Assembly: GCF_007197735.1 (NCBI RefSeq)
Contig: NZ_CP041637.1
Span: forward strand, 248,001-312,000
Direction: 5' to 3'
DNA: 64,000 nucleotides
Source of the DNA: Formosa sediminum
GTDB lineage: Bacteria; Bacteroidota; Bacteroidia; Flavobacteriales; Flavobacteriaceae
Shown in pieces: positions 1 to 8,693 of the stretch. Position numbers and translations under genes: made by a program. The notes below the pieces were generated by a model that had not been told where the DNA came from, did no database searches, and saw only the letters and a list, made by a program, of their open reading frames with translations. Position 1 is the stretch's first letter, and each line of letters opens with the position of its first letter.

Positions 1-149
1 TCTGCTTTGGTGTTGTAAAAAATGTAAGCTGGAGAGACATCTAAAATCTCCTTAATTTCAGAATGTTGTATTTCTGCAAGTTGTAACTCTTTATCTGTAC
101 TACAAGATACAAGCACAGTAAATACTATTGCAATTAGAAATAGTTTCAT
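1..149 (-). CDS. Lipoprotein of unknown function, partial (C-terminus beyond the left edge)
   Basis: The reverse strand from 149 reads MKLFLIAIVFTVLVSCS and stays open to the window edge, giving about 49 residues. The start has a short hydrophobic signal ending in the lipobox LVSC, so a lipoprotein exported to the envelope is expected. The remainder (STDKELQLAEIQHSE, then SPAYIFYN) is not recognised. Its ATG lies one base past the folP stop codon on the same strand, so the two are probably co-transcribed and translationally coupled. Function cannot be given because most of the protein lies outside the window. Confidence 0.6.
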   Translation of the reverse strand, partial: MKLFLIAIVFTVLVSCSTDKELQLAEIQHSEIKEILDVSPAYIFYNTKA

Positions 150-150
150 A

Positions 151-978
151 TTAATTTAAAGCATTTACAAGCGTGATACATTCCATGGCTTCTTTAACAT
201 CATGCACTCTTAAAACCGAAGCTCCTTTTTGCAAACTTATGGTATTAATTACTGTTGTGCCATTTAAAGCATCTTGAGCAGACTGTTTTAACGTTTTATA
301 AATCATAGATTTTCTAGACACGCCAACTAACATGGGTAATTCGGTGATTTTTAATAGTTCTAACCGATTTAAAAGCTCGAAATTTTGTTGTAATGTTTTC
401 GAGAATCCAAAACCTGGATCGATAATAATATCTATAATGCCGTGTTGTCTAGCTAGAGTAATTCGTTCAGAAAAGTAGAATAATATTTCTTTAAGTATAT
501 CTTGATACGATGTATGTTGTTGCATTGTTTGCGGTGTACCTAGCATATGCATCATGATATAAGGAACGTTTAATTTACCTACAGTTTCTAACATTAAAGG
601 ATCTAACTGTCCCGCAGAAATATCGTTTATTAAAGCTGCTCCAGCATTCACACAGGCTTTAGCAACACCACTTCTAAACGTATCTACAGAGACTAAAATA
701 TCTGGAAATGTTTTTACAAGTAACTCAACTACAGGCAGAATACGTGCCAACTCTTCTGCTTCACTAACATGATCTGCATTAGGTCTAGAGCTATATGCTC
801 CTACATCTATAAACACAGCCCCATCGTCTAGCATTTTCTTGACTTGCGTAATAATATCGGTTTCATTTTTATAGCTTCCACCATCGTAAAAAGAATCTGG
901 CGTAAGATTTAAAATTCCCATGACACATGGCGAAGACAAATCTATAAGTTGACCGTTACAGCGTATTGTTTTTTTCAA
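151..978 (-). CDS. folP: Dihydropteroate synthase
   Basis: This enzyme condenses 6-hydroxymethyl-dihydropterin pyrophosphate with p-aminobenzoate in folate synthesis and is the target of sulfonamides. The 275-residue protein has the family's normal length and landmarks: NLTPDSF at 24-30, SVDT at 97-100, IND near 117-119, DPGFGFSKT at 187-195, GVSRKSM at 219-225 and RVHDV near 257-261. It is a TIM-barrel cytosolic protein. The gene runs divergently from the DUF1599 gene at 1052 and is followed at once by a lipoprotein start. folE (19058) and folC (60828), also folate genes, lie far away in the same window. Confidence 0.96.
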   Translation of the reverse strand: MKKTIRCNGQLIDLSSPCVMGILNLTPDSFYDGGSYKNETDIITQVKKMLDDGAVFIDVGAYSSRPNADHVSEAEELARILPVVELLVKTFPDILVSVDTFRSGVAKACVNAGAALINDISAGQLDPLMLETVGKLNVPYIMMHMLGTPQTMQQHTSYQDILKEILFYFSERITLARQHGIIDIIIDPGFGFSKTLQQNFELLNRLELLKITELPMLVGVSRKSMIYKTLKQSAQDALNGTTVINTISLQKGASVLRVHDVKEAMECITLVNALN

Positions 979-1051
979 GACAGATTAGAAATGTTTAAAG
1001 TTTGTTATTCCATTAAATTGTGCGAAATTTACGGAAAATTCAATTCAATCT

Positions 1052-1591
1052 ATGCAAGATACCTCAAAACAATACGACGCTGTAATAACCATCTGTAGAA
1101 GTTTATTTATAAATAAGATGAAAGATTATGGTTGCGCATGGCGTATTTTAAGACTGCCTTCTTTAACTGATCAGATTTTCATAAAAGCACAACGCATTAG
1201 AGGGTTACAAGAAAATGAGGTACACAAAGTAGATGAAGATGAAGTTTCTGAATTTATTGGAGTAATAAATTATTGCATCATGGCACTCATTCAATTAGAT
1301 AAAGGTGTTGCGACCCAACCCGATTTAAGTACCGTTGAAGCAACAGATCTTTACGATGATAAAATATCTAAGACTAAGCAATTAATGATGGACAAAAACC
1401 ATGATTATGGCGAAGCTTGGCGAGATATGCGTGTAAGCTCCTTAACAGATTTAATTTTACAAAAATTACTTCGCGTTAAACAAATTGAAGATAATAAAGG
1501 TAAAACCTTAGTAAGTGAAGGTATTGATGCCAATTACCAAGACATGATAAACTACTCTGTTTTTGCCTTAATACATCTAAACGCTAAATAA
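1052..1591 (+). CDS. DUF1599 domain protein (nucleotide modification-associated domain 1), two tandem copies
   Basis: The 179-residue protein is an internal duplication. Residues about 9-84 and 101-176 each carry a DYG-AWR motif (KDYGCAWRILRLPSLTD and HDYGEAWRDMRVSSLTD), an R-I/K run, and a closing INY-hydrophobic-ALI stretch. This matches the DUF1599 family, a helical domain named for its association with modified-nucleotide genes; its biochemical role is not established. No signal peptide is seen, so it is cytosolic. The position between folP (divergent) and a DoxX-like gene, with tpiA further on, is an arrangement familiar from flavobacterial chromosomes. Confidence 0.85.
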   Translation: MQDTSKQYDAVITICRSLFINKMKDYGCAWRILRLPSLTDQIFIKAQRIRGLQENEVHKVDEDEVSEFIGVINYCIMALIQLDKGVATQPDLSTVEATDLYDDKISKTKQLMMDKNHDYGEAWRDMRVSSLTDLILQKLLRVKQIEDNKGKTLVSEGIDANYQDMINYSVFALIHLNAK

Positions 1592-1625
1592 ATAGACATT
1601 ACCCATAATAGAACATCCTCTTTCC

Positions 1626-2732
1626 ATGAAACAATTAGTTAGTATAAGTAGAATTTTAGTTGGTGTATTATTCATCATTTCTGGATTAATAAAACTAAAC
1701 GATCCAATAGGCTTTTCTTTTAAATTAGAAGAATATTTTAGTGCTGCCGTACTTAATTTAACCTTCTTAGAACCTTATGCCCTAGTCATTTCAATTTTAG
1801 TGGTAGTATTTGAAGTCCTTTTAGGCATCTTTCTTTTAATAGGCTATAAACCTAAATTTACGGTTTGGAGTTTATTATTAATGATTATATTTTTCACTTT
1901 CTTAACCTTCTACTCTGCATATTTTAATAAAGTTACAGATTGTGGATGTTTTGGAGACGCCATAAAACTAACACCATGGCAAACGTTTTCTAAAGATATT
2001 GTATTACTAATACTTATATTAATTATATGCGCTGGCTTACGTTTTATAAAACCCGTATTTAGTACTTTTCAAACTACTGTTTTTGCATTACTAGGTTTTA
2101 TTGGTTCTTTAGCTTTTGGATACCACGTTCTTATGCATTTACCTGTAATAGATTTTAGACCCTATAATGTGGGTGCGAATTTATGGGATAACATGAATAT
2201 ACCAGAAGATGCACCAAAAGCAGATATAGATTACATCTGGACTTTTAATGTAAATGGCCAAGAACAAGAATATACAACTAAAGGATCTTACCCAAATGTA
2301 GAAGGCGATTTTATAAGTGTAGACACAGAAGTTATCAGTCCTGGTTACGAAGCTCCTATACACGATTTTTCTATGGAACGTGAAGGTGAAAATTTTACAG
2401 AAGAAATTTTGCACGACGATCACGTTGTATTACTTGTTGCTTACAATCTCGAAAAATCTGAATCTTTAGGTTTACAAGCCATAAAAAACACTGCCGATAA
2501 GGCCATCGCAAACGGCTATAGAGTTATTGGTCTGACTGCTTCAGGACAAGATATACAAAACCAACTAAAAGAAAAATATCATTTTAATTTCGACTTTTAC
2601 TTTTCAGACGAAACAGCTTTAAAAACAATAGTGCGCTCTAATCCAGGTGTACTTATTTTAGAAAAAGGAACCGTACTGCAAAAAGTACATTGGAATGATG
2701 TAGACGATTTAAATTTAATAAAGGTGAATTAA
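1626..2732 (+). CDS. DoxX/MauE-like inner membrane protein of the BT_3928 type
   Basis: The first 170 residues hold four or five membrane segments with the DoxX/MauE pattern, including LVGVLFIISGLIKLNDP near 11-27 and the cysteine motif DCGCFGD at 105-111. The C-terminal half (about 240-368) is soluble and looks like a thioredoxin or peroxiredoxin fold by its LLVAYNLEKSES and VIGLTAS strands, but has no CxxC pair. MauE-type proteins are linked to disulfide or quinone redox work in the membrane; the role here is inferred only. The gene follows DUF1599 by 34 bases and precedes the ABC permease by 13, so one transcript is likely. Confidence 0.82.
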   Translation: MKQLVSISRILVGVLFIISGLIKLNDPIGFSFKLEEYFSAAVLNLTFLEPYALVISILVVVFEVLLGIFLLIGYKPKFTVWSLLLMIIFFTFLTFYSAYFNKVTDCGCFGDAIKLTPWQTFSKDIVLLILILIICAGLRFIKPVFSTFQTTVFALLGFIGSLAFGYHVLMHLPVIDFRPYNVGANLWDNMNIPEDAPKADIDYIWTFNVNGQEQEYTTKGSYPNVEGDFISVDTEVISPGYEAPIHDFSMEREGENFTEEILHDDHVVLLVAYNLEKSESLGLQAIKNTADKAIANGYRVIGLTASGQDIQNQLKEKYHFNFDFYFSDETALKTIVRSNPGVLILEKGTVLQKVHWNDVDDLNLIKVN

Positions 2733-2745
2733 TAAGCTACAAGCT

Positions 2746-3822
2746 GTGCTAAACTACATTTTAAATAAATTATTTTATGCTTTACTCACATTATTTGGAG
2801 TAGTTACAGTTATCTTTTTTTTATTTAATGTATTACCGGGAGATCCAGCACAGATGATGCTGGGTCAAAACGAAGATAGCACACAGCTCGCTATTATTAA
2901 ACAAAAATATGGGTTTGATAAACCTTTAACTGTTCAATTTGGATATTATTTAAACGATTTATCACCGTTATCCTTTCATGCGACATTACCAGAAAATTAC
3001 ACCTATTTACGAGCCGGAAAATACAATGCACTCCCGTTACTTAAATTTGGCAACACTCAAGTCGTTTTAAAACTACCATATTTACGAGAATCATTTACAA
3101 AACAAGGTAAAAAAGTAAGTAGTGTTTTAGCCGAAACCTTACCAAACACCTTTGTTTTAGCAGTAACAGCAATTATAATTGCCATAATTATAGGTGTTAT
3201 TCTAGGTATTGTTTCTGCGTTATACAAAGACACTTTTGCAGACAAATTTATTCAATTTGTAAGTACTATTGGAATGAGTGTGCCATCCTTTTTTAGCGCT
3301 ATAGTTTTTGCTTGGATTTTTGGCTACCTGCTTCACAAGTACACCCATCTAGAAATGACTGGTAGTTTATACGAATTAGACGATTTTGGAGAAGAAATGC
3401 ACCTTAAACTTAAAAACTTAATACTTCCTGCCATTGTTCTAGGAATTCGCCCATTGGCTGTAGTAATTCAGCTGATGCGAAACTCGTTATTAGAAATTTT
3501 TAATCAAGACTTTATAAGAACAGCAAGAGCGAAAGGGTTATCAGAATATCAAGTCATAACAAAACATGCAGTTAAAAATGCTCTTAATCCCGTTGTTACA
3601 GCAATATCCGGATGGTTTGCTTCCATGCTTGCAGGTGCCGTATTTGTAGAATATGTTTTTGGTTGGAACGGATTAGGCAAAGAAATTGTAAACGCATTAA
3701 ACACTTTAGATTTACCCGTAATTATGGGTTCTGTGCTAATTATAGCACTTTTGTTCATAATTATCAATATTTTTGTAGATATCATATATGCTTGGTTAGA
3801 TCCAAAAGTAAAACTTCAATAA
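2746..3822 (+). CDS. ABC transporter permease, DppB/OppB family (GTG start)
   Basis: The 358-residue protein opens with the DppB-type segment LNYILNKLFYALLTLFGVVT and NVLPGDPAQ, has about six membrane helices, and carries the EAA-type loop ARAKGLSEYQVITKHAVKNA near 252-271 that docks on the ATPase. This family moves oligopeptides, nickel or similar solutes through the inner membrane. The start is GTG at 2746, 13 bases after the previous stop; no in-frame ATG precedes the first helix. No binding protein, second permease or ATPase lies nearby, so the partners must be encoded elsewhere. The substrate is unknown. Confidence 0.88.
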   Translation: MLNYILNKLFYALLTLFGVVTVIFFLFNVLPGDPAQMMLGQNEDSTQLAIIKQKYGFDKPLTVQFGYYLNDLSPLSFHATLPENYTYLRAGKYNALPLLKFGNTQVVLKLPYLRESFTKQGKKVSSVLAETLPNTFVLAVTAIIIAIIIGVILGIVSALYKDTFADKFIQFVSTIGMSVPSFFSAIVFAWIFGYLLHKYTHLEMTGSLYELDDFGEEMHLKLKNLILPAIVLGIRPLAVVIQLMRNSLLEIFNQDFIRTARAKGLSEYQVITKHAVKNALNPVVTAISGWFASMLAGAVFVEYVFGWNGLGKEIVNALNTLDLPVIMGSVLIIALLFIIINIFVDIIYAWLDPKVKLQ

Positions 3823-3842
3823 TTTATTAATACAAACGAACT

Positions 3843-4592
3843 ATGAGAAAGAACATCGTTGCAGGAAATTGGAAAATGAACAATGATTTAGCACAAACTG
3901 AAACATTGTTAACCGCACTTAAAAACAAAACCATAACATCTAATGCTGAAGTTATGGTAGCACCAACCTTTACAAACCTTTGGTCTGCTTTTAACACTCT
4001 AAAAGACAATACTATTGAAGTTATTGCCCAAAACATGCACTTTGCAGAAAACGGTGCTTACACAGGAGAAATTAGCGCAGGCATGTTAAAAAGTATAGGT
4101 GTAAATACTGTAATTTTAGGACACAGTGAGCGTCGTGCTTATTTTAATGAAACAGACGAGTTATTAGCTAAAAAAGTAGATGCGGCATTAACAAACGATA
4201 TGCGTGTTATTTTCTGTTTTGGAGAAGAGTTGGCAGATAGAAAATCTGAAAACCATGAAACAGTTGTTGGTAGCCAAATTAAAAATGCATTATTTCATTT
4301 AAAGGCTGATGCTTTTAAAAATATTGTTTTAGCATACGAACCTGTATGGGCTATTGGAACCGGAGAAACAGCAAGCCCAGAACAAGCCCAAGACATGCAT
4401 GCATTTATTAGAAAAACCTTAGCAGAAACTTACGGTACAGAGGTTGCAGATTCTGTATCTATTCTATATGGAGGTAGTGTAAAACCAGGAAATGCTCAAG
4501 AAATTTTCTCTAAACCAGATGTAGATGGTGGTTTAATTGGAGGGGCTGCTTTAAATGCAGACGATTTTTTTGCTATTGTAAATGCATTTTAA
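3843..4592 (+). CDS. tpiA: Triosephosphate isomerase
   Basis: This glycolytic enzyme interconverts dihydroxyacetone phosphate and glyceraldehyde 3-phosphate in the cytosol. The 249-residue length is normal. The catalytic set is visible: Asn9 and Lys11 in AGNWKMN, His94 in LGHSERR, and Glu166 in AYEPVWAIGTGE, the last followed by the mobile lid. The phosphate-binding motifs LYGGSVKPGNA and GGLIGGAAL are present near the C-terminus. It follows the ABC permease by 20 bases and ends just before a strong bidirectional terminator. Confidence 0.98.
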   Translation: MRKNIVAGNWKMNNDLAQTETLLTALKNKTITSNAEVMVAPTFTNLWSAFNTLKDNTIEVIAQNMHFAENGAYTGEISAGMLKSIGVNTVILGHSERRAYFNETDELLAKKVDAALTNDMRVIFCFGEELADRKSENHETVVGSQIKNALFHLKADAFKNIVLAYEPVWAIGTGETASPEQAQDMHAFIRKTLAETYGTEVADSVSILYGGSVKPGNAQEIFSKPDVDGGLIGGAALNADDFFAIVNAF

Positions 4593-4610
4593 ACATATAT
4601 TCATTTAATA

Positions 4611-4647
4611 AAAAACGGCTATCTAACTAAAGATAGCCGTTTTTTTA
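4611..4647. terminator. Bidirectional rho-independent terminator between tpiA and the porin gene
   Basis: A perfect 10-bp stem (ACGGCTATCT at 4615-4624, AGATAGCCGT at 4631-4640) with a 6-base loop is flanked by an A run on the left and a T run on the right. It can stop transcripts from tpiA (plus) and from the convergent porin gene (minus). Confidence 0.9.
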
Positions 4648-5847
4648 TATGCCTATTTCTACCTGAAAACGCAAGTACCAACTACTAGTATCAATTGTAT
4701 TATTTAATGTAAAATCACTTTTAGTTAATTCTGCTTGAAGTTTTAACGAGTGTTCCCAAATATATTTGGTTAACCCTACAGTATATTGATGTGTTTCTGG
4801 CATAATCAAAGCAACATCTGTATGAGGCTCCTGATAAGAATAACGCCCAATTACTTCATATTTATTTAAAAACAAATAACTTAATTGCGCATCGTAACCT
4901 TGGCCTGTTACCACATAACGAAATTGGCTAGCATCATCCGGATTATAAGTAATTGGATTATCTGCCATACGTTTCATATATGCCGTTTGAAAGGCCCACC
5001 CATTGTACTTCACCATAGCATCTAACAACAGCGACTGCATATCTCTATTTTCATACAAATCTAGCCCTAACGTCCCTCGTGTTCTTCGTGCTTCATCATT
5101 ATAGTGGTACACCCCAGAAACCATTAATTTGGGTGTAGGTTCCCTAGCAATATCTCCTTCAAAAAAAGTACCGTTATCGGTAAATACTCCAAACGGATAA
5201 AGCTCTAATCGTGCTGTGTAAGCCAAACCATTATCAGGTAGCTCAGTCCAGTTTCTACCTTCACCAGTACTTATAGCGGTCTTTAAATTATAAGAGAATA
5301 CATCTGGTTTTTCATTTAAATAATACACTTGCAATCCAAAATCTCTATCAATATTAAAGCTAGCATTGTTTATAGAGCGATCTGTTAACTGTAAAGCACC
5401 AGATGAGTTTATACGCTGTCTATTTCCTGGTAATTTTGTTTGTCCAAAACCAATATTCCAATGTGCATTTGGCCTGTAAAACACTACTGCATCTCTAATA
5501 ACATTAATATTATCGCCATCTTCAATAACTCCAACATCGCCAGGAGAAAAAGATAACTGAATCACATAAACAATACTAGGGTCGCCAACATATCCATCAA
5601 ACTTTAAACGTAAACGCTTAATTTGCGCTTCGATAGCAGACTCACCTTCTTCTCCATGAATATAGGTTGCACGGTTTTGCATTCTAAATCTAATATTCAA
5701 CTTAAAAATACTATCTGGAGATGTTAATCCAACACCTTTACCAAATGTATAGTAAGGTAAAGCAGCAAGCCTAATATCATTATCGTTTTGAGCCTGAGAT
5801 ACAAAACCAAAAGTTAATACTAGTAGAGCGACAATAATTTTATTCAT
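4645..5847 (-). CDS. Phosphate-selective porin of the OprO/OprP family
   Basis: The 400-residue protein starts with a Sec signal (MNKIIVALLVLTFGFVSQAQ). It continues as alternating aromatic and polar strands typical of an outer-membrane barrel, with a family-like LNIRFRMQNR strand early and a closing strand WYLRFQVEIGI ending near the C-terminus. Such proteins form trimeric anion-selective pores; phosphate or polyphosphate is the usual cargo, but the substrate here is not shown. A -7-like element (TAATTTTG on the reverse strand, 5865-5872) lies just upstream. The gene is convergent with tpiA and divergent from prmA. Confidence 0.85.
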   Translation of the reverse strand: MNKIIVALLVLTFGFVSQAQNDNDIRLAALPYYTFGKGVGLTSPDSIFKLNIRFRMQNRATYIHGEEGESAIEAQIKRLRLKFDGYVGDPSIVYVIQLSFSPGDVGVIEDGDNINVIRDAVVFYRPNAHWNIGFGQTKLPGNRQRINSSGALQLTDRSINNASFNIDRDFGLQVYYLNEKPDVFSYNLKTAISTGEGRNWTELPDNGLAYTARLELYPFGVFTDNGTFFEGDIAREPTPKLMVSGVYHYNDEARRTRGTLGLDLYENRDMQSLLLDAMVKYNGWAFQTAYMKRMADNPITYNPDDASQFRYVVTGQGYDAQLSYLFLNKYEVIGRYSYQEPHTDVALIMPETHQYTVGLTKYIWEHSLKLQAELTKSDFTLNNTIDTSSWYLRFQVEIGI

Positions 5848-5914
5848 GTTTGTTTATTTTAATACAAAATTAACAGTATATGCGTAATACTTACTAAATT
5901 TGACAAAAAAATAA

Positions 5915-6748
5915 ATGGCAGAAATATATATAGGTTACGACTTTACCGTAACACCTTTACAACCTGGAGTAGAAATACTAATTGCTGAACTTGGATATGC
6001 AGGTTTTGAGAGTTTTGTTGAAACGGAAACAGGAGTTACAGCTTACATACAAAAAGCAGATTGGCAGGAGAATATTCTTGAAGACATTCAGATTTTAGGT
6101 TCTAAGGAGTTCAACATTTCTTACACTTTTGAAGACATAGAACAGACAAACTGGAATGAAGAATGGGAAAAAAACTTTAACCCCATAGTTGTAGATGATA
6201 TATGTGCCGTTCGTGCCCCTTTTCACAAATCTTTTGAGACCCAATACGATATTATTATTGAACCAAAAATGAGTTTTGGTACCGGACATCATGAAACCAC
6301 TCATATGATGATTCAGCATATTTTAAAAACCGATTTTGAAGGAAAAACCGTTTTAGACATGGGATGCGGCACAGGAGTTTTAGCCATATTAGCAGAATTA
6401 AAAGGAGCTAAAACTTTAGATGCAATAGATATTGATAATTGGTGTTACGAAAACAGTCTTGAAAATGTAGAACGCAATCAATGCAATAAAATAACAGTGT
6501 ACGAGGGAGACGCTAGTTTATTAGCGGGAAAACATTACGATATTATTATTGCGAACATTAACAGAAACATTTTGTTAAACGACATAAAAACCTATGTCTC
6601 ATGCCTTAACCCTAATGGCGCATTGTTTTTAAGTGGCTTCTATAACGACGATATTCCTACAATTGAAGCAGAATGCTCTAAAAATATGTTAAAACTTAGC
6701 GAAAAATTAGAACGAAATAATTGGGTTGCTCTAAAATTTTTAAATTAG
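5915..6748 (+). CDS. prmA: Ribosomal protein L11 methyltransferase
   Basis: PrmA uses S-adenosylmethionine to methylate ribosomal protein L11. The 277-residue protein has the N-terminal substrate domain (1-100), then FGTGHHETT at 121-129 and the SAM-binding loop VLDMGCGTGVLA at 146-157. The adenine-side acidic motif AIDIDNW and the NINRNIL motif follow. A -7 element TAAATTTG at 5895-5902 puts the transcript start only a few bases before the ATG. It is followed after 15 bases by clpS, and the two probably form an operon. Confidence 0.95.
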   Translation: MAEIYIGYDFTVTPLQPGVEILIAELGYAGFESFVETETGVTAYIQKADWQENILEDIQILGSKEFNISYTFEDIEQTNWNEEWEKNFNPIVVDDICAVRAPFHKSFETQYDIIIEPKMSFGTGHHETTHMMIQHILKTDFEGKTVLDMGCGTGVLAILAELKGAKTLDAIDIDNWCYENSLENVERNQCNKITVYEGDASLLAGKHYDIIIANINRNILLNDIKTYVSCLNPNGALFLSGFYNDDIPTIEAECSKNMLKLSEKLERNNWVALKFLN

Positions 6749-6763
6749 TAAAAAAGTTAAAAG

Positions 6764-7045
6764 ATGAGCACTAAGGAAGAAGTATTAGAAGAGGTTCTCG
6801 TTGAAACCGACACACAAAAAGAGAATGAAAATGAAATTGTACTCTATAATGACGAGGTAAACACTTTCGATCATGTTATAGATACACTTATAGCGGCTTG
6901 CGAGCATACACCAGAACAGGCAGAACAGTGTTCTATAATAGTACACTATAAAGGGAAATGCACAGTTAAAACAGGCCCATATAAAGATTTAGAACCTCGT
7001 TGCACAAAATTACTTGACGCAGGATTAAGCGCAGAGATTGTATAA
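6764..7045 (+). CDS. clpS: ATP-dependent Clp protease adaptor ClpS
   Basis: ClpS delivers N-degron substrates to ClpAP or ClpCP. The 93-residue protein has an acidic, disordered N-terminal tail of about 25 residues. The core fold then shows the substrate-pocket motif YNDEVNTFDHV near 28-38 and the helix LIAACEHTPEQAEQ. Length and order match the family. It sits 15 bases after prmA on the same strand. No clear hairpin terminator follows; 155 bases later comes the tRNA-Arg gene with its own promoter. Confidence 0.93.
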   Translation: MSTKEEVLEEVLVETDTQKENENEIVLYNDEVNTFDHVIDTLIAACEHTPEQAEQCSIIVHYKGKCTVKTGPYKDLEPRCTKLLDAGLSAEIV

Positions 7046-7154
7046 AACAAACTGTGTTTAAAGACCTTAAGACTACTTTATTTTAATTAAAGTAACGGAC
7101 TTTAAAAAACTACGTCTTAAAAACATAAAAAAGGTAAAAAAAACACCAAATATA

Positions 7155-7186
7155 TTTGGTAACCTTTAATAAAACTCATATATTTG
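7155..7186 (+). promoter_or_regulatory. Bacteroidota-type promoter of tRNA-Arg
   Basis: A TTTG at 7155-7158 is followed after 20 bases by TATATTTG at 7179-7186, an exact match to the TAnnTTTG -7 element. The tRNA begins 14 bases later. Confidence 0.85.
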
Positions 7187-7200
7187 CACCCACAAAAAAC

Positions 7201-7274
7201 GGCCTCGTGGCGCAACTGAATAGCGCACTTGATTACGGCTCAAGAGGTTACAGGTTTGAATCCTGTCGAGGTCA
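7201..7274 (+). tRNA. tRNA-Arg (anticodon ACG)
   Basis: A cloverleaf can be drawn by hand. The acceptor GGCCTCG pairs with CGAGGTC, with one G-U pair. The D stem is GCGC/GCGC. The anticodon stem is CTTGA/TCAAG around loop TTACGGC, giving anticodon ACG. The T stem is ACAGG/CCTGT with loop TTTGAAT. The discriminator is A and CCA is not encoded. Confidence 0.95.
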
Positions 7275-7285
7275 CAACTGTTTAT

Positions 7286-7318
7286 AAGGGTTTCAAGAAA
7301 TTGAAGCCCTTTTTTTTT
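7286..7318 (+). terminator. Terminator after tRNA-Arg
   Basis: An 11-bp stem (7286-7296 with 7301-7311, one G-U pair) with loop GAAA is followed by a run of T. It begins 12 bases after the tRNA. Confidence 0.88.
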
Positions 7319-7844
7319 CAATATACACATTATTTAAGGTTTTTATTTTGGTATTTTAGACTACAAAAGCATTAAGATTTCACTGTATAGTAATTCCGTA
7401 CTTTAAGGAGAAGTGATACTTAACTCTACAAGACACACACCTAACACCTTCAGCTACAACCTATAGAAATAGAATTCTTTATAATCTAAAAAGTACAGAT
7501 GTTAACGAAAATATATTTTTACTACCCAAATAGCGCAAAAAATAGTTTTATACCCCACACATTAAACCTGAGATAAATATTTTTATAATAGTATGGAAGA
7601 GATTGAATATAAAATCATGTTCACTAATAACGAAATAACATTACTGAATATAATTTTCACAAATTCTACCAATTAACAAATATTTCTTCAAAAAAAAGGT
7701 GTGCGTTTTTTTAACAGTCTGTTATGAAAACTGTAGGATTTCTGTTAAAACCCATTTAGGTTCTTTGTTTTTTTGGTAAATTGATATTTGTACACCTACC
7801 AACCTTATAATTAATTCTAATAGTCAAATACAAAGCAAAAAAAC
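7319..7844. other. Gene-free AT-rich stretch upstream of the aldo/keto reductase
   Basis: No convincing gene is seen in these 526 bases. It contains a 13-bp palindrome TAACAGTCTGTTA at 7712-7724 and a further CTGTTAAAA at 7742-7750 that is the inverse of TTTTAACAG at 7709-7717. These could be regulator half-sites. A weak -7-like GATATTTG lies at 7783-7790, about 55 bases before the reductase ATG. Confidence 0.4.
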
Positions 7845-8693
7845 ATGAAAGAAATAACACTCATTGACGGGAACAACATACCAATTATAGGTTTTGGCAC
7901 ATATAAATCTACTAATCAAGAAGGAATTCAGTCTGTAAAAGAAGCGCTTGCAAAAGGATATAGATTAATTGATACTGCAGCTAAATACGGAAATGAAGAA
8001 GAGGTGGGAAAAGGTATATGCGAAAGTGAAGTAGACCGTAAAGAAATTATCGTTACCACTAAATTATGGCGCGAAAATTTAGGCTATAAAGAAACCTTAC
8101 AAGCATTTAACAACTCGCTAAAAAAATTAGGTTTAGATTATATAGACATGTATTTAATCCATTGGCCAGCTAATGCAAAAAACTATTCAAACTGGCAAAA
8201 AACAAATGCCGATAGTTGGAGAGCCATGGAAGAACTAAAAGCCGACGGAAAAATAAAAACAATTGGAGTAAGTAATTTTTGGCAAGAACATCTAGAAGCA
8301 CTTTTTCATACAGCAAATGTAATCCCTGCCATTAATCAAATTGAATTTCATCCTGGTTACTGGCAACCTCAATTATCTGAGTTTTGTAAAACAAATGGGA
8401 TTACTGTAGAATCTTGGTCGCCATTGGCTAGAGGAAAAGTTTTTGAGAATCCGGTTTTACAAGCAATAGCTAAACAACATAATAAATCTGTTTCTCAAAT
8501 ATGTTTACGTTGGATCATTCAGCACGACACTATTGTAATTCCTAAATCCAGCACACCTCAAAGAATTAAAGAAAATTTCGAAATTTTCGACTTTAAATTA
8601 TCTGAACAAGATATGAAACAAATAGACGAATTACCAGAAATGGGATTTAGTGGTGAATTGCCTAATATGTGGCCAGACATAGTAAAAGTTTAA
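7845..8693 (+). CDS. Aldo/keto reductase
   Basis: The 282-residue protein is a single-domain NADPH-dependent oxidoreductase that reduces aldehydes and ketones. The catalytic tetrad is in place: Asp43, Tyr48 (DTAAKYGNE), Lys73 (TTKLW) and His106 (YLIHWP). The cofactor motif VIPKSSTPQRIKENF is near the C-terminus. The closest familiar class is the 2,5-diketo-D-gluconate reductase type, but substrate cannot be read from sequence. It stands alone between long gene-free stretches, with possible operator palindromes upstream. Confidence 0.93.
   Translation: MKEITLIDGNNIPIIGFGTYKSTNQEGIQSVKEALAKGYRLIDTAAKYGNEEEVGKGICESEVDRKEIIVTTKLWRENLGYKETLQAFNNSLKKLGLDYIDMYLIHWPANAKNYSNWQKTNADSWRAMEELKADGKIKTIGVSNFWQEHLEALFHTANVIPAINQIEFHPGYWQPQLSEFCKTNGITVESWSPLARGKVFENPVLQAIAKQHNKSVSQICLRWIIQHDTIVIPKSSTPQRIKENFEIFDFKLSEQDMKQIDELPEMGFSGELPNMWPDIVKV

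Noticed and set aside
7593-7676. A 27-codon frame in the gap before the aldo/keto reductase
   Set aside because: AT-rich composition produces such frames by chance; no promoter, family or conserved motif supports it.
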